This document shows, in pieces, positions 11,366 to 23,301 of a stretch of DNA of 64,000 nucleotides. Location of the stretch: contig NC_133401.1 of NCBI RefSeq assembly GCF_047511655.1, positions 48,007,570-48,071,569 of the forward strand. The letters are read 5' to 3'. Within the stretch, counting starts at the first letter, position 1; every line of letters begins with the position of its first letter. Position numbers and translations under genes: made by a program. Under the pieces are notes generated by a model. It saw only the letters and a list, made by a program, of their open reading frames with translations. It ran no database searches and was not told the DNA's origin. The stretch comes from Castor canadensis. Taxonomy: Eukaryota > Chordata > Mammalia > Rodentia > Castoridae.

Positions 11366-11870
11366 TAATTTCTTAGTATATAATAGTTGTACAGGGAGAT
11401 ACAATGTGATATTTACATATGTGCTTACAATACATTTTAGTTAGATTTACCCCCTCCATCAGTCTGCCTCCCCTCTTTCTTAGAACAATTTCAGCAGGTT
11501 TCATTCTATTTTCATATATGAATATAAAATACATCCACCATATTCACCCTCATTCACTCTTTCCTTATGACCACCCCCTCCTATTGATACCCTACCCTGG
11601 ATAAGACCCATTTTACCCCCTTGTCCTTCTTTTTTTTTTTTTACAATGTATCTTGATAGTCTAAGGGGCTTTTGCCTTCGTACTCCAGGCCTACATATAT
11701 TGTGTTTTAATCAAATTAATTCCCTCCCCAATTACTTACTCATTCTCTAACACCATGCTCCTCTGATGTTCAACAGCTTACAGTACAGTATATTATATTA
11801 TACTCATATGTAGATGGGATGTTTCATTATTTTTCATTCTCTAAAATTTTCTTTACCACTCCTGCTTCCC
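11366..11870 (-). mobile_element. LINE-1 3'UTR, second subfamily
   Basis: T-run, ACAATGTGATATTTACATATG, ATTTACCCCCTCCATC and a C/T-rich body with an internal T-run at 11630. Confidence 0.5.
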
Positions 11871-12144
11871 TTAGACAGACTCACTAACACTCAATAGTGG
11901 GTTGGGAGAAAGAAGCTTCCTCTGTGGTTGACAGAGATCTTCTCTTTCTTGCAACAAGGGACTGTCCCCAGGACTGCTGCATGAGGGGGAGGTGACACAG
12001 GAGGCCTGGAGTGATCCAGCTGGGCCAGGGCCTGGGTGACTGTAGCAGCTGAGTGAGACATTAGCAAACCCACCCAGCCATGCCTCTGAAGCCATGTTCA
12101 TCTATCACTAACAAAGCGATTATCAGTAACAAAGGCAATTTATT

Positions 12145-12285
12145 TATTTATGTTTTTGTTTTTGAGAGGAGTTCTTGCTATATTGCCCAAGCTGGTCTAG
12201 AACTCCTGGACTCAAGCAATTCTCCGGCTAGTCTCCCTAGTAGCTGGAAGTACAGGCATGTGCCACTGCATCCAAGGTGGCACTT
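12145..12285 (-). mobile_element. B1/FLAM-like monomer
   Basis: GCTATATTGCCCAAGCTGGT, AGAACTCCTGGACTCAAGC and TACAGGCATGTGCCACTGC: 7SL-derived without a tRNA arm. Confidence 0.75.
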
Positions 12286-12689
12286 TTAATTCTGTCTGTC
12301 TGACTCTTAGCACTATCTCCAGCCTGGTTCCAAACTCAGACCTTGAAACTCTCACAGTGTGCACAGCTATCAAGGGCATCTCAGAACTGTGGTAAGGTAA
12401 ATTCCATGAAGTCAGTGAACATGGATTTGGTTGATAACTGTATCTTCAGTCTAACAGAATGTTCTAGATACCTTAAGCAGATAATGAATTACCCCTAAAT
12501 GTACAATGTAGTGGTATAAAGCAAACATTTTCATACTCATGATTATGAAAGTTAAGAGTTCAAACAACACGCAAAGAAGATAGTTTTTTTCTCTGCTCTG
12601 TAATACCTGGAATTGTCTGGAAAACTTCTGTGTGGGTTACTTTGGGCATCCTCACAGTATAGTGACTGGGTTCCAAGAGTGAGCAGGGT

Positions 12690-12866
12690 GAGAAAGGGAG
12701 GGAGGGATGAAGGGAGAGAGAGAGAAGGAAGATGGAGAGAGGTAGGGAAGGAGAGAGAGAGAGAAGAGGAGAGTGGAGAGTAGGGGAGGGAGGAAAAGAG
12801 AGAGAGAGAGAAGAGAGGATGGGGGAGGGGAGGAGAGAAGAGGAGAGAGAGAGAGAGAGAGAGAAT
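12690..12866 (+). repeat. GA-rich simple repeat
   Basis: Long purine run, ending in a pure (GA)n stretch at about 12842-12864. Minus-strand open frames over it are artefacts rich in Ser and Leu. Confidence 0.95.
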
Positions 12867-13326
12867 ATGAAAAGACAATAAGGCACTCAGGACACTGCTT
12901 GCTGCTGTGGGTTAGAAAATAAGATGCTATGTGGTCCACACAGACAGGCTAGAGCATAAAAAAATGAATTCAGGGAGGTATTCGTGAAACTTCCCCAGCA
13001 CTGTTCCGAAGTGATCAGCATATTGAAAAACTTTGTATTTGCTCTAATATCTTTTTTTGCCAGTATTTTATTATGAAAAATGTCAAACATATAGCCTAAA
13101 ACAATTCTGCCAGGATGAATTCATTAGAGTACAATATTTGTTTTCAGATATCTTTGGAGGTAACATGTAAAATTTATTTTGAGATAACACATGCTCAAAA
13201 TATTTGAGGACAGTAGCTTTATCTTTGCTGAGGCTGTGGAGCTTAAGAGTGGAAGTACTGACCGGGGCCAGGCTGGGGGATGGCAGCAGAAAAAGAGTGG
13301 AAGGTCATGGAAAGAAAAGTGGAGCT

Positions 13327-13441
13327 GATCTAAAGTCTGCATATGAGGGAGAACATACAATATTTGGTCTTCTGAGCCTGGCTGGCCTCACTCAGAATGA
13401 TGTTCTCCAGTTCCATCCATTTACCTGCAAATGATAAGATT
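13327..13441 (-). mobile_element. LINE-1, inverted 5' segment of a twin-primed insertion
   Basis: Antisense ORF2 end: GAGGGAGAACATACAATATT and CACTCAGAATGATGTTCTCC. Continues on the other strand at 13442. Confidence 0.7.
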
Positions 13442-13905
13442 TGAGCAAATGCAGCAATGTGGTTGGACTTGGATCACAAGACAAGGGGAGAGCACATATG
13501 GGAGATAAAGGAATAGGTAGAAAACCCAAAACATGAAAGCATTTGATGTCCCCACTCCAGAGGAGCTAATACAGAAACCTTAAAATGACAGGTTATCATG
13601 AGCAGGAGATCAGGAACCAAAGTACAGATCAGTTAGAGTTGAATCAACATGGGTCGTAACACATGGGTTATTTTTTTAACGCGAAAGCAATGCCAGGAAT
13701 ATTTCTGTATAGCTATCCTTAACTCAACTAGCAAAAATGCTTTGTCTTCCTTATTATGCTTATGTCTTTTCTTCAACAAAATCAGTGATAAGGACAGAAT
13801 GGGACCTGCCTGGAACTGAAGGGCGGGGGGCGGGGGAAGGGGAGTTAGGTGGAGAAATGACCCAAATAATGTATGCACATGTGAATAAATGAACAACAAA
13901 AAAAA
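13442..13905 (+). mobile_element. LINE-1 3'UTR, sense segment of the same insertion
   Basis: Resumes in LINE-1 coordinates where the inverted part stops (GGTTGGACTTGGATCAC), then AGCTATCCTTAACTCAAC, a G-rich tract and ATGCACATGTGAATAAATGA with an A tail. Confidence 0.75.
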
Positions 13906-13984
13906 GTTTAACAAAACTACCAAGAGAACTATTTAGTTTCTTCTGTTTTATTTTAATTACTGAGTACTTAATAATTTTAATATA

Positions 13985-14455
13985 TGTGTTGCGGTCTGAA
14001 TATGAAATATACCCCACAGGCTCATTTACTGGGGACTTGGTTGATAATTGATGGGCTTTGGGGAAGTGATTGGATTCTGAGGGCTCTCACCTAATCAATG
14101 AACTAATCATTTGATGGATCAGAATATGAAGCATTATTGGGAGGTGTTGAAAAGTTAGAGGTAGGGCCTAGTTAGAGGAATTAGGTCCCTAGAGGCATTC
14201 CATGAAGAGATGTGTCTTATCTCCTGGCCCTTCTCCACTCTCTGCTTTTTGGCTGTCATGAGGCAAGCAGCCTCCTCAGCCACAAGCTCCTGCCTCATGA
14301 TATTCTGTGTCATATGAGGCCCAAAGTGATGGAGCCAGTCAGTTGTGGACTAAAACCTCTAAAACCACAACCAAAATGTATATTTCCTTCTTTAAGTTGT
14401 CTATGTCAGGCATTTCATTGCAGTGACCAAAACCTGATTAACAAAAATAATGTCA
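13985..14455 (+). mobile_element. MaLR-like solo LTR
   Basis: TTGCGGTCTGAATATGAAAT at the start; GGCTGTCATGAGGCAAGCAG, then GTCAGTTGTGGACTAAAACC in the middle; CTGATTAACA at the end. About 470 bp, no internal coding region. Confidence 0.55.
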
Positions 14456-14744
14456 TTAGAGTTCTTAAATAGTTCTGATGATAAGTAAAAGGTATGTTGA
14501 TTTGGTAAGCTAATACTTCATAAAAACTATAATAAAATATTTTATATGAAAAAAAAAAAGAAAGGTTGAACTGAGATGGTCAGAGTGAAGACTGCCTACT
14601 GGGAGATGTCACTCATGTACTCAACTCTCACCAGTCTGCAAGTGTAGCTTTAGAGCATCACACTTGCACTAAAGGTCCTCAGGAAAACTTCAGACCCCAC
14701 CAGCAAGATTTTGGACCTTCCTTGCAAAGAAACTCCCACATATA

Positions 14745-15068
14745 CCTTTTGGTGGTATTGGGATTTGAACTCAGGCCTTGCACTTGCTAGGCAGCACTCT
14801 ACCACTTGAGACATGTGCCCCCAACAATTTTTGCTTTAGGTATTTTTGAATAGTCTCATTTCTATGCTTGGGATGGCCTGGACCATGATCCTTCTATTTA
14901 TGTTTCCCCTGCAGATGGGTTGACAGACAGATACCCCCATGCCCAGCTATTGATTGGGGGCGGGGGGGCATCTCACAAACTTTTTGTCTGGCCTGGCCTC
15001 AAACAGCGTTCTTGAAATCTCTGACTCCTGAGTAGCTAGAGTTACAGGTACGAACCACCACTCCTGTC
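14745..15068 (-). mobile_element. Tripartite SINE
   Basis: Plus strand: GGTGGTATTGGGATTTGAAC, then two 7SL-like arms ending CATGCCCAGC (14945) and AGTTACAGGTACGAACC. Confidence 0.75.
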
Positions 15069-15167
15069 TCTTTCACACATTTTTTAGGTGTGCAACCAGT
15101 CCCTTTTGTTCTTCCCTGCTACCTAACTTAACACCGCTGTCAACAATTCCTGGAAATGACTAGTCTT

Positions 15168-15388
15168 TTTGTTTGTTTGTTTGTTTGTTTGTGGCATTGA
15201 GGTTTGAACTCAGGGCCTACACTGAACTGTTCCACCAGCCCTTTTTGTGTGAAGTTTTTTCTTTTGTTTTTTTTTTTTTGAGATAGGGTCTCTTGAGCTA
15301 TTTGCCCAGGCTGGCTTTGAACTGCAACCCTCCTGGTCTCTGCCTCCTGAGTAGCTAGGCTCACAGGTGTGAGCTACGGGTGCCCAGC
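15168..15388 (-). mobile_element. Dimeric SINE with (GTTT)n edge
   Basis: (TTTG)n at 15168-15192, then GAGGTTTGAACTCAGGGCCT and the 7SL-like part with an internal T-run. Confidence 0.8.
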
Positions 15389-16920
15389 AAAATGACTGGT
15401 CTTTGGGCCCATCAGTGTCTCCAATTCTAGCCTCAGGGAGAGGATATGAATGCCCTTCCATTATCCCCTCACAGCTCTTCAAAGACTAGGTTGATATGAC
15501 CAATATATCACTAAGCACAATGAAATGAACTATACATAGTACAGAAACTCATACCTTTAGACACGGCTTCTCTGAGATCCCAAGCTCCAGACTGCTCTAG
15601 GGGTCTTTAAAAGCCCCACTTCCTGCTTCCACATGGCAGGGAACAGTCCTGATCCCTCTGCAAAAATGCTTGGATTCTCTTTCCAAGTTTTGCACTGCTA
15701 AAAAGAGAAAAGGATTTTATGACCATTCCTGCCTATGACTACTTCCAGCTTCACTCAGCCAAGAAGCTGCCTCTTTCCAAAATGACTGAGAGGAAATGTG
15801 TGTTCCATTCAGGGAAATGTGTCTGCCCCATTTCTCCTCCCGCCCACCCCCTTATGGTCTCGTCCCTTGACTCCAACAGGACATTCATAAGGAAAACAGT
15901 CCAACATCAATACAAGGCCTCTCAAAATTTGGCTTATTAATTCTTAAAAGTACCAAGAGAGGAATGCTGCAAGCCAGTTCAGCTCCTTTCCATGGTCTCT
16001 TCTGCAAAATGAAGTGACCACATGGCTCTCTTACCTCGCTTGTAGGTCTCTGCAAGTGGTCACCTGTGGTCCCAGCTGAACACACATAGCCCAGAAAGAG
16101 AAAAGATTCATTTAGTTCAAAGCAACAACTAAGTCTGTAAAGTCATGAGTCTAATTCACACGACCATCCAGAGAACTTAGCTATTTATTTCAACATCTGT
16201 ATAGAAGGAAAACCTCATGGGAAAAGCATGACAACGGTGTTCCCAAAATCAGGAAAGAGACTTCACGATTCCTTGGTTTATATTTAGGTTATTAAAAATC
16301 TGTCTGAGAATGTTTTCAAAGAATAAAGAGATAGGCTTTCCTAAAAGGAAATTCATAAGGTACCTCCAACTCTAAATCACATTTCCCCCAATTTTTTATC
16401 ATTATCAAAGTTTCTAAAAGTCCCAGGGCATCCCACATCACTCATTCATCTCCTATCTGACAAAGATTTGAAAGCTTCTGTGTCTAATACATGTTTATAG
16501 AACACATTTAACTATTGCGTTTGTTGATGATGGTGTATATTTTGCATATCTAAAAGTGCCTGCTGCCTCCCACAAACCCAGAATGACTGTTTTATATAAC
16601 CATGTAGGAGTGTGTGTTTTCAGAAGAAGACAGATTAGGGTCACCTAATCCCTAAATAACTTTGTTTTCCATTCTTTTTTTGTGTTGTGAAAATAGTGGT
16701 AAAGTTTATTAGGAAAGGAATATACTTGACTGAAAGGGGGTTATCTCTAGATTGGGAATAAGAATGACTCTCCTGTATGTTAGAAATAAAGTCAATGGTG
16801 GTCCATTTTCAAGGCATTTAACCCTAGCCCCTTACTTGCGAATTGGTTGTGGATGTTGGGGATGAGGCAACTGATAAGGAAACTTAAACTGATTGGGGTA
16901 AATCATGATAGAATGAGGGA
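15389..16920. other. No gene or clear repeat seen
   Basis: Low-complexity T run near 16675; no protein-family signal. Confidence 0.45.
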
Positions 16921-16923
16921 AAG

Positions 16924-17250
16924 TGTTACAGGCCAGGAAGTACATATCACATGGAGCCCTTCTGGCCACAAAGGCAAATAATCAGCTAAAGTCAACCTCT
17001 AAAATTTTACTAATCCCAAGAGGCATATTTTAAATAACCCAATAAGAATTAGGCAAAAAGCATGTAAACCCCATAGTACTCAGCCAATGAGGAAGAGGAG
17101 GAGGGACTTGAGCACTAGACAATATAATGGTTGTTGTAACAGCTTCCAGGGTCTGTGCTTGGCAGGAACCCAGCCTTGCAAGGTTGCCATTGAAGTCTCA
17201 TTTTCACTGTATTCCACATGTCTGAGTCTATTCTTTGAGTCTGGACAGGT
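16924..17250 (+). mobile_element. Candidate solo LTR of an endogenous retroelement
   Basis: Starts near TGTTACAGGCC. It has a CCAAT motif at 17083, a TATA-like AATATAATGG at 17120, and an R/U5-like stretch ending around GGACAGGTGAGC. No internal gag/pol is seen. The boundaries are guesses. Confidence 0.3.
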
Positions 17251-17404
17251 GAGCATATTTCTCATACTGGATTCTTACACTATCTATCTGTCCTCTTTTG
17301 CTCATTTGGACCTTTTCTGAGTAGAAACTCAAGTATTCTCAGTCAGATGGAATGTCAGTCTATAAATCTGAATTCAGCTCACAGCAGCCTTACTCAACAC
17401 TGGA

Positions 17405-17500
17405 TCAAATTTCCTTCCTCCTTCCGTCTCTCCCTTCCTTACTTCCTTCCTTTCTTTTTTCTTTCTTTCCTTCCTTCTTTCTCTTTCTTTCTTCTACTAG
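17405..17500 (+). repeat. CCTT/CTTT pyrimidine-rich simple repeat
   Basis: TTCCTTCC-type run, merging into a partial ID-like remnant at 17500-17545. Confidence 0.9.
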
Positions 17501-17831
17501 GTTTGAATTAGATCCTTGCACTTGCTAAGCAAATGCTCTTCAAATTAATTTCAACTTTTATCTGATAATCCTACTAGGCCAGTAGGAATTTCTGCTTTAG
17601 TTTTTATTGGAAGAAGTTCCATTGCCTCTCCAGATTACACAAGAAATGGGGAAGCATTTGAAATATTGAGGACATGAAAGAAAATGCCTTTAGGCTGTAG
17701 TTCTTCTTGGTAGTCACTGATACACTCATTGCTTAAGTCTCTATGGTCCCTTGAAGGATTCTGCTTTGTGCTGAGTCTGGAGACACTGAAGCCCAGGGAC
17801 CAGCCTTCTACTCTTTCCAAAATGCTTCCAA

Positions 17832-18050
17832 GGCCGGGCACCAGTGGCTCAAACCTGTAATCTTAGCTACTCAAGAGGCAGAGATCAGGAAGATCAAAGT
17901 TTGAAGCCAGCCCTGGGCAAATAGTTCTCAAGACCCTAACTTGAAAAAACCCATCACAAAAACAGGTTGGCAGAGTGGCTCAAGTGGTAGAATGCCTGTC
18001 TAGCAAATAGGAGGCCCTGAATTCAAACCCCCCAGTGCTGCCAAAACAAA
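17832..18050 (+). mobile_element. Dimeric SINE
   Basis: GCCGGGCACCAGTGGCTCAA start, ID-like arm GGCTCAAGTGGTAGAATGCC, A-rich end. One of the more complete copies. Confidence 0.9.
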
Positions 18051-20546
18051 AAAATCCTTCCAGGGAGTGGGACACAGGTCACTACTACAAAAACCAGGTC
18101 ATTTCCCATTTGTTTACAATCCATAGAAGGCTTCTAGAATCCTGCCTTGTCCGCATCCCCTGCCCTATCCCTGAACATCATAATCTCTTCAATTAGTTTA
18201 GGCTTTTGAAAAACAAAATAGAAAAAGGCTAGGAGGCGAGAGTGTCCTGAAGCCACTTTAGTCCTTGAGGCAGAAGAACGGAATAGATAGTTTAGTCTTG
18301 ACATCTGAATTCCCAAGGGAGATAAACCTTAATAATCAAAACAAAACTTCAAAAGCTGGTAATCTTAATAATATCTCTAAAGTGGCAAAAACAAGACACA
18401 AATTAATAATTTTTCTAAAAAATTGCCCTGCTACAACCCAATAGAATGAGAATTGGCTGGGGCTCACTGAGTGGAGCTCTGTCCGAGAGGCTGTCCAGTG
18501 CCTCCACAGCCTGGCTGCTAGCAGAGCAAATACAAACTAATCCTTGTAACAGAGGAGAATGCAGCAAATAGTGCAAGAAGGTGAAAATAAAATCCTAAGG
18601 AAATCTAAATGAAGAAATACAAACAGACAAAAAAATTCTATGGAATTGCCCTTCCACTACAGCAACTTCTGTAAGAACTGATAATGGAGCTGGGCCTTTG
18701 AGAGGAGTTGTTATTTTGAGAGAAGGCAGTGAACTGAGGCAGTGAACTGAAGGAAACAGGAGAACTAAGGTAGTGAGGTAAGGAGGTGTTATTTGGACAG
18801 AGCACAGGGAAGCCTAAGAACTGAAGGGAAACTTGGCTCAGCTGGGGAGGGGAAGGGGAAACTAGACAGGGGTGGGGGATCTAGAGAAATGTGAGGTGTG
18901 GTCACAGCAGGAGTTAGAAGGTAGTTTTGACAGATCTAATAGGTCCTATAGACCTAGGAATGAGCATTAGGGGAGATTTGAGTAACTCAACAGCAGTACC
19001 AAGATGGTGTTGGGGTAGGAGTACGCTTAGGAAAGCAGGCTCCCGTAAGTCCTTGAAGGAAATGCCTGACCCCAAGCACTTGGTGATTTTCATCTGGTTC
19101 CTTTATGATATCAGGGTATAGAGCACATTTTGTTTCATTCTAGGTCCTTAGCCAGAGTCTAGGATATTGGGAAAATCCCAACTGTCCCAACTCAGCTATA
19201 ATCCTGGTGGAAGAATTTTGACCTAGGCTGGGGTTGGTGAAGGATGCCTCATTACTGGAGGTTTCACTGTGGCACACCCATGAGTCTAACTGTAAAGTCC
19301 TCTGTATTTGGAGTGATGGGGTGTTTTTACAAGTTTTATGAGAGAAATAAAAATAACGAGTTTTACATTTTTTTAAATTGGTGTAATCAGAAGATGGTGA
19401 TTTAGTGAGTATGACCTCTCATTTCATCCTTTTACCTATATGTTCCACAAATATCTACTGTGTCCTGTGTAATAGAACTTTGTTGGTTTTGTCTGGTCAG
19501 CATTTAGTATCTCCTTTTCCCATCTTCCCATAACAGAATTATGGTTTTCCTTGGTGATCCCACCCCCTCCCCGACTTCAAACCCATTTGATTTGGTGGGA
19601 CTGGTTCCAGCCTTGACTCCAAGAGACAAACATGTGATTCAGGCCAGGGAAGAGATGGAACCTGCCAGCCATGTTGAAGGTGTCAGAGAGGGACATATGA
19701 ATCAGAGCCCATGTAGCTAAATTCCTCAACTACAATGGAAAAATTGGGAAGAAATTTTGCCAAAGCTGAAAGGAGATGATAGGTTGTTTGCCCAGAGGCA
19801 TTAGGGGTCATCTTAGTTCCACAAAGACAGACTTTAGAGTCAAGAAACATGGTGAGCAAGCCAGGGTCCAAATCAGCTCTTGAACCTAGTGGTCCACCCT
19901 GACCTGATTACCCTCTGGATGTGGAAGTAACATGAATTTTTTCTGGCCAGGTCAATTTGGGTCACATTTTGTCACTTGCAGCTGAGCAAGACCAAATCGA
20001 AAAAACCTATGGGGTATAGCTTTGAACACAGTCACAAAGTTTATTACCTGTGCCCTGTTGAATAAGTAGGAATAAAGCCCATCCCAGGCCCAGCCTTTGC
20101 TATTTCATAATAATTAGCTGGATCCATTCAGGAAAAATAAGGCTACCACTTGTCCCATCTAGCCTGAGTAGCTCATGAGTATTTGTTTAAACTATGAAGT
20201 CAGAAACCAGTTGACAGATTTCAGACAGGAAGCCATTGAGTCACTTGTGTTGGCACCATAGTTGACTTTATGTTTTTCTCTTTTGCCAATGGTCCAACAT
20301 GCTCTGGGTAGAACTGGTGTCTATTTTTGGTTTTTCCATTACCTAGCTGTTGTCCTTGGGCAAAATATTTCATCTGCTTGTTCCTAAATGTTGTTGCCTC
20401 TAAAGTGGGGTGGGAAGAAACAGTATCAACTGTGCTATCTTAACAGTTCTCTGATCACACATACACGAGATTTAAAAAATTCAAAAATCCAATAACAATG
20501 AAAGAATAAGAAATGCAGACTTAAAGAGTCTAAGCAAATCTTGTGT
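18051..20546. other. No recognised gene
   Basis: No clear young repeat; several short open frames on both strands without support. Confidence 0.45.
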
Positions 20547-20608
20547 TTATTTTGGATTGATACTCTTAGACATAGTAGTCTGCTGGGAAATATTTGACAG
20601 CAGGCTCT
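20547..20608 (-). other. Speculative terminal exon B joining exon A in frame
   Basis: A strong acceptor (GTGTTTTCTTCCTCCAG) is followed by SLLSNISQQTTMSKSINPK and TAA; the stop overlaps an AATAAA. Phase fits exon A exactly (G plus AG). The spliced product has no family that I know. Confidence 0.2.
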
Positions 20609-20796
20609 CTGGAGGAAGAAAACACCCCAATTTTTAGTGCTATTTTCCATGGTATAAATACTGCTATCATGGCCAATTTTGTTTGATCAATTTCCTTGGA
20701 AAATTTCTGAATATCCAGTGCCCATAAGAGCCTAAGCCAAAACGAGGCTGTTCAGAGACATCTGTTAACAGCACCTATCTCCTTGTCTTCACTTAC

Positions 20797-20988
20797 CAAA
20801 GAATAAGTCCATTTCATCTTCATAGTTCCACAAGTAACCTTCCTTTACACTTAAAAGCAAGAAGAATTCTGTAAGCTCATTATAATCATACAGGTTTGTG
20901 ATGCCTTCTTCACGCCACAACAGGCCTGGCATGCTTTTTGGCATCGAAAGTGAATGGAACTTCAGTTGCATTGGATCATTTTCTAGTT
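20797..20988 (-). other. Speculative coding exon A of an unrecognised gene
   Basis: The minus strand is open for 64 codons (with LENDPMQLKFHSL near its start, NYEDEMDLFFG at its end). It ends exactly at a good donor (TTTG/GTAAGTGA) and starts after TTTCAG, whose upstream pyrimidine tract is weak. The translation is amphipathic and protein-like, but I do not recognise it. Open frames of this size also occur by chance here. Confidence 0.2.
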
Positions 20989-21212
20989 CTGAAATATTTC
21001 TACCCCTTGTTTGTAAGGAACTGTTCTGGTTGTGCTCTTATTAATGTGGCCCTTATCACTCGAGAAGGCAGATATGCAGTTATAGATGATTAGGTGGTGA
21101 CCACTTCCTTGAGTTTGTATAAAAAGGATCCTCAACTACTGAGGACTATCAGTCTCTCATAGTTGCTTTATACCTTTGTGAATTATTAAAAATATAAAAA
21201 TAAACCAGGGAA

Positions 21213-21373
21213 GCCAGGTGCTAGTGGCTCATTCCTATAATCCTAGCTACTCAGGAGCCAGAGATCAGAATTACAGTATGAGACTCCAAGAGACCCTATC
21301 TCGACAAAACCCATCACGAAAGAGAGCTGATGGAGTGGCTCAAGGCGTAGGCCCTGAGTTCAAATCCCAGTAA
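21213..21373 (+). mobile_element. Dimeric SINE
   Basis: GCCAGGTGCTAGTGGCTCAT to GGCCCTGAGTTCAAATCCCA; its tail runs into the CA repeat. Confidence 0.85.
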
Positions 21374-21378
21374 CACAT

Positions 21379-21417
<39 letters not shown>
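21374..21417 (+). repeat. (CA)n microsatellite
   Basis: About 20 CA units with one TG interruption near the start. Confidence 0.97.
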
Positions 21418-21420
<3 letters not shown>

Positions 21421-21424
21421 CAAA

Positions 21425-21515
21425 CCAGGGACTGGATGTTTAAGCTCAGTGGTAGAGCATTCCCCTGGCATGTGCAAGACTTTGGGCTTGATTCCCAGCA
21501 CCACAAAATAAAAAA
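21425..21515 (+). mobile_element. ID-type SINE
   Basis: GCTCAGTGGTAGAGCATTCC and TTGATTCCCAGCACCACAAA. Confidence 0.85.
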
Positions 21516-22314
21516 TAAATAAACCAAGTGCCTCGAAGTGAGCAACATGTGGGCATGATTTCAAATAGCTCATTAAGTGATCACATCTTCAACACACAAA
21601 AAGCTCAATGATATAAAACAAAAACAGACATCCAGAAGACATCAACTCTTGTACTGAGAGTGGAGCAGAATTGTAAATTGACTATGACTAGGTCATTACT
21701 TTTCTTATAACCTGTGGACTTCCCTTGGGCTTTCTTCATTGCAATACAGAATGTCTCTGTGAGTGACAAACTTCTGACAGCACTGGAGCCTTGCATGACC
21801 TCTGCTAGCCACTGCACAGGCAGAAATGACTAAATGAAGGGTGAGGTCAAATGGCAGCCTGAGCACCAAAGTGAAGCCTTCAGGCAGGGGCAATCTGCCA
21901 CCACCTTCCCTTGCTGCTGCATCTCCTGGGACTTGTTATCTTGCTTGTCTTGCAACAAAGAAATCCAGCAACTGATACTTGAAAAATGACAATGCATGCA
22001 TGGTATACATTGCAGAATTGTTGGTAACAGGAAAAGGTTTGGGAGTAATGCTTGGAAAAATGCCATGAGTAAGTACTTTAGATTCTAATGTGCAAAGATC
22101 TTACCATTGTCCACCATTCACCTGAGAATAGTAACCTGTGTATAAAAAAATGAGGAAACATGAGAAAGTGCTATGTCGGCGTCTTGTAGAGCAGGAGACT
22201 CAGTGCCTGGGGACAGGAATGGAAGATTCTTCACCATCTGATTTTCATAACTTTTGCATTTTGAATGATCGGTGTGTCTTACCTTTTCCAATACACACAT
22301 CCACATGTAATTGT
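21516..22314. other. No recognised gene
   Basis: Minus-strand frames are short; one (21660-21790) can be read with splice-like edges but has no family match. Confidence 0.4.
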
Positions 22315-22330
22315 CACACATAATATTTTA

Positions 22331-22804
22331 TTTTATTTTTTTTTATTCATATGTGCATACAATGTTTGGGTCATTTCTCCCCCCTGCCCCCACTCCCTCC
22401 CTTACCACCCACTCCTCCCCCTCCCTCTCCCCCCAACACCCTCGATACCCGGGAGGAACTATTTTGCCCTTATTTCTAGTTTTGTTGTAGAGAGAGTATA
22501 AGCAATAATAGGAAGGAACAAGGGTTTTTGCTGGTTGAGATAAGGATAGCTATACAGGGCATTGACTCACATTGATTTCCTGTGCGTGGGTGTTACCTTC
22601 TAGGTTAATTCTTTTTGATCTAACCTTTTCTCTAGTACCTGTTCCCCTTTTCCTATTGGCCTCAGTTGCTTTAAGGTATCTGCTTTAGTTTCTCTGCATT
22701 GAGGGCAACAGATGCTATCTAGTTTTTTAGGTGTCTTACCTATCCTCATATCTCCCTTGTGTGCTCTCACTTTTATCTTATGATCAAAGTCCAATCACCT
22801 TGTT
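22331..22804 (-). mobile_element. LINE-1 3'UTR with diverged duplication
   Basis: Young G-rich subfamily, reverse orientation. Flanks CACACATAATATTTTA (22315-22330) and CACGCATAGTATTTTA (22805-22820) differ by two A/G changes. Confidence 0.85.
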
Positions 22805-22844
22805 CACGCATAGTATTTTAGAAATAACTTATTATTGTAGGAAA

Positions 22845-23130
22845 ATACACACTTATTTTAATCATTTGTAAATGTACAATTTCATGACATTAAATACATC
22901 TGTGATGCTGTGCACCTGTCACCATTGTCTTTATGACAAAGTACTGTCATCATTCCCACCAAGATCTCTGTACCTGTTAAATGACACATTCTTGTTCCCC
23001 CTCCCTCTAACCCCAGTAACCTCTGTTCCACTTTCTCTGCAAATTTGCCTATTCTAGGACTTCAAGTAAGTGGAATCATACAATGTTTGTGCTTCTGTGT
23101 CTGGCTTACGTCAGCATTTCACATGATTTT
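22845..23130 (-). mobile_element. Old LINE-1 3' fragment
   Basis: CATGACATTAAATACATCTG, TGCACCTGTCACCATTGTC and AAGTGGAATCATACAATGTT are the usual antisense landmarks. Confidence 0.6.
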
Positions 23131-23301
23131 TTTTTCCCTGAAAATACCTATCAGTTGGATAAATAAAGTTATAAAAGTCGAAAAGTCTTTAGAAACAGAA
23201 CAGATCTTGTGAAATGTGTGGACATGCCTTGGACAAGGAGGCCATGTCTCTGATGTTTCTTAGAAACCCCACTGTAACCTGAAAAAGGTTAACTCCTGGG
23301 T

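Noticed and set aside
12652-12939. Ser/Leu-rich minus-strand frames
   Set aside because: All three frames are open because of the (GA)n simple repeat.
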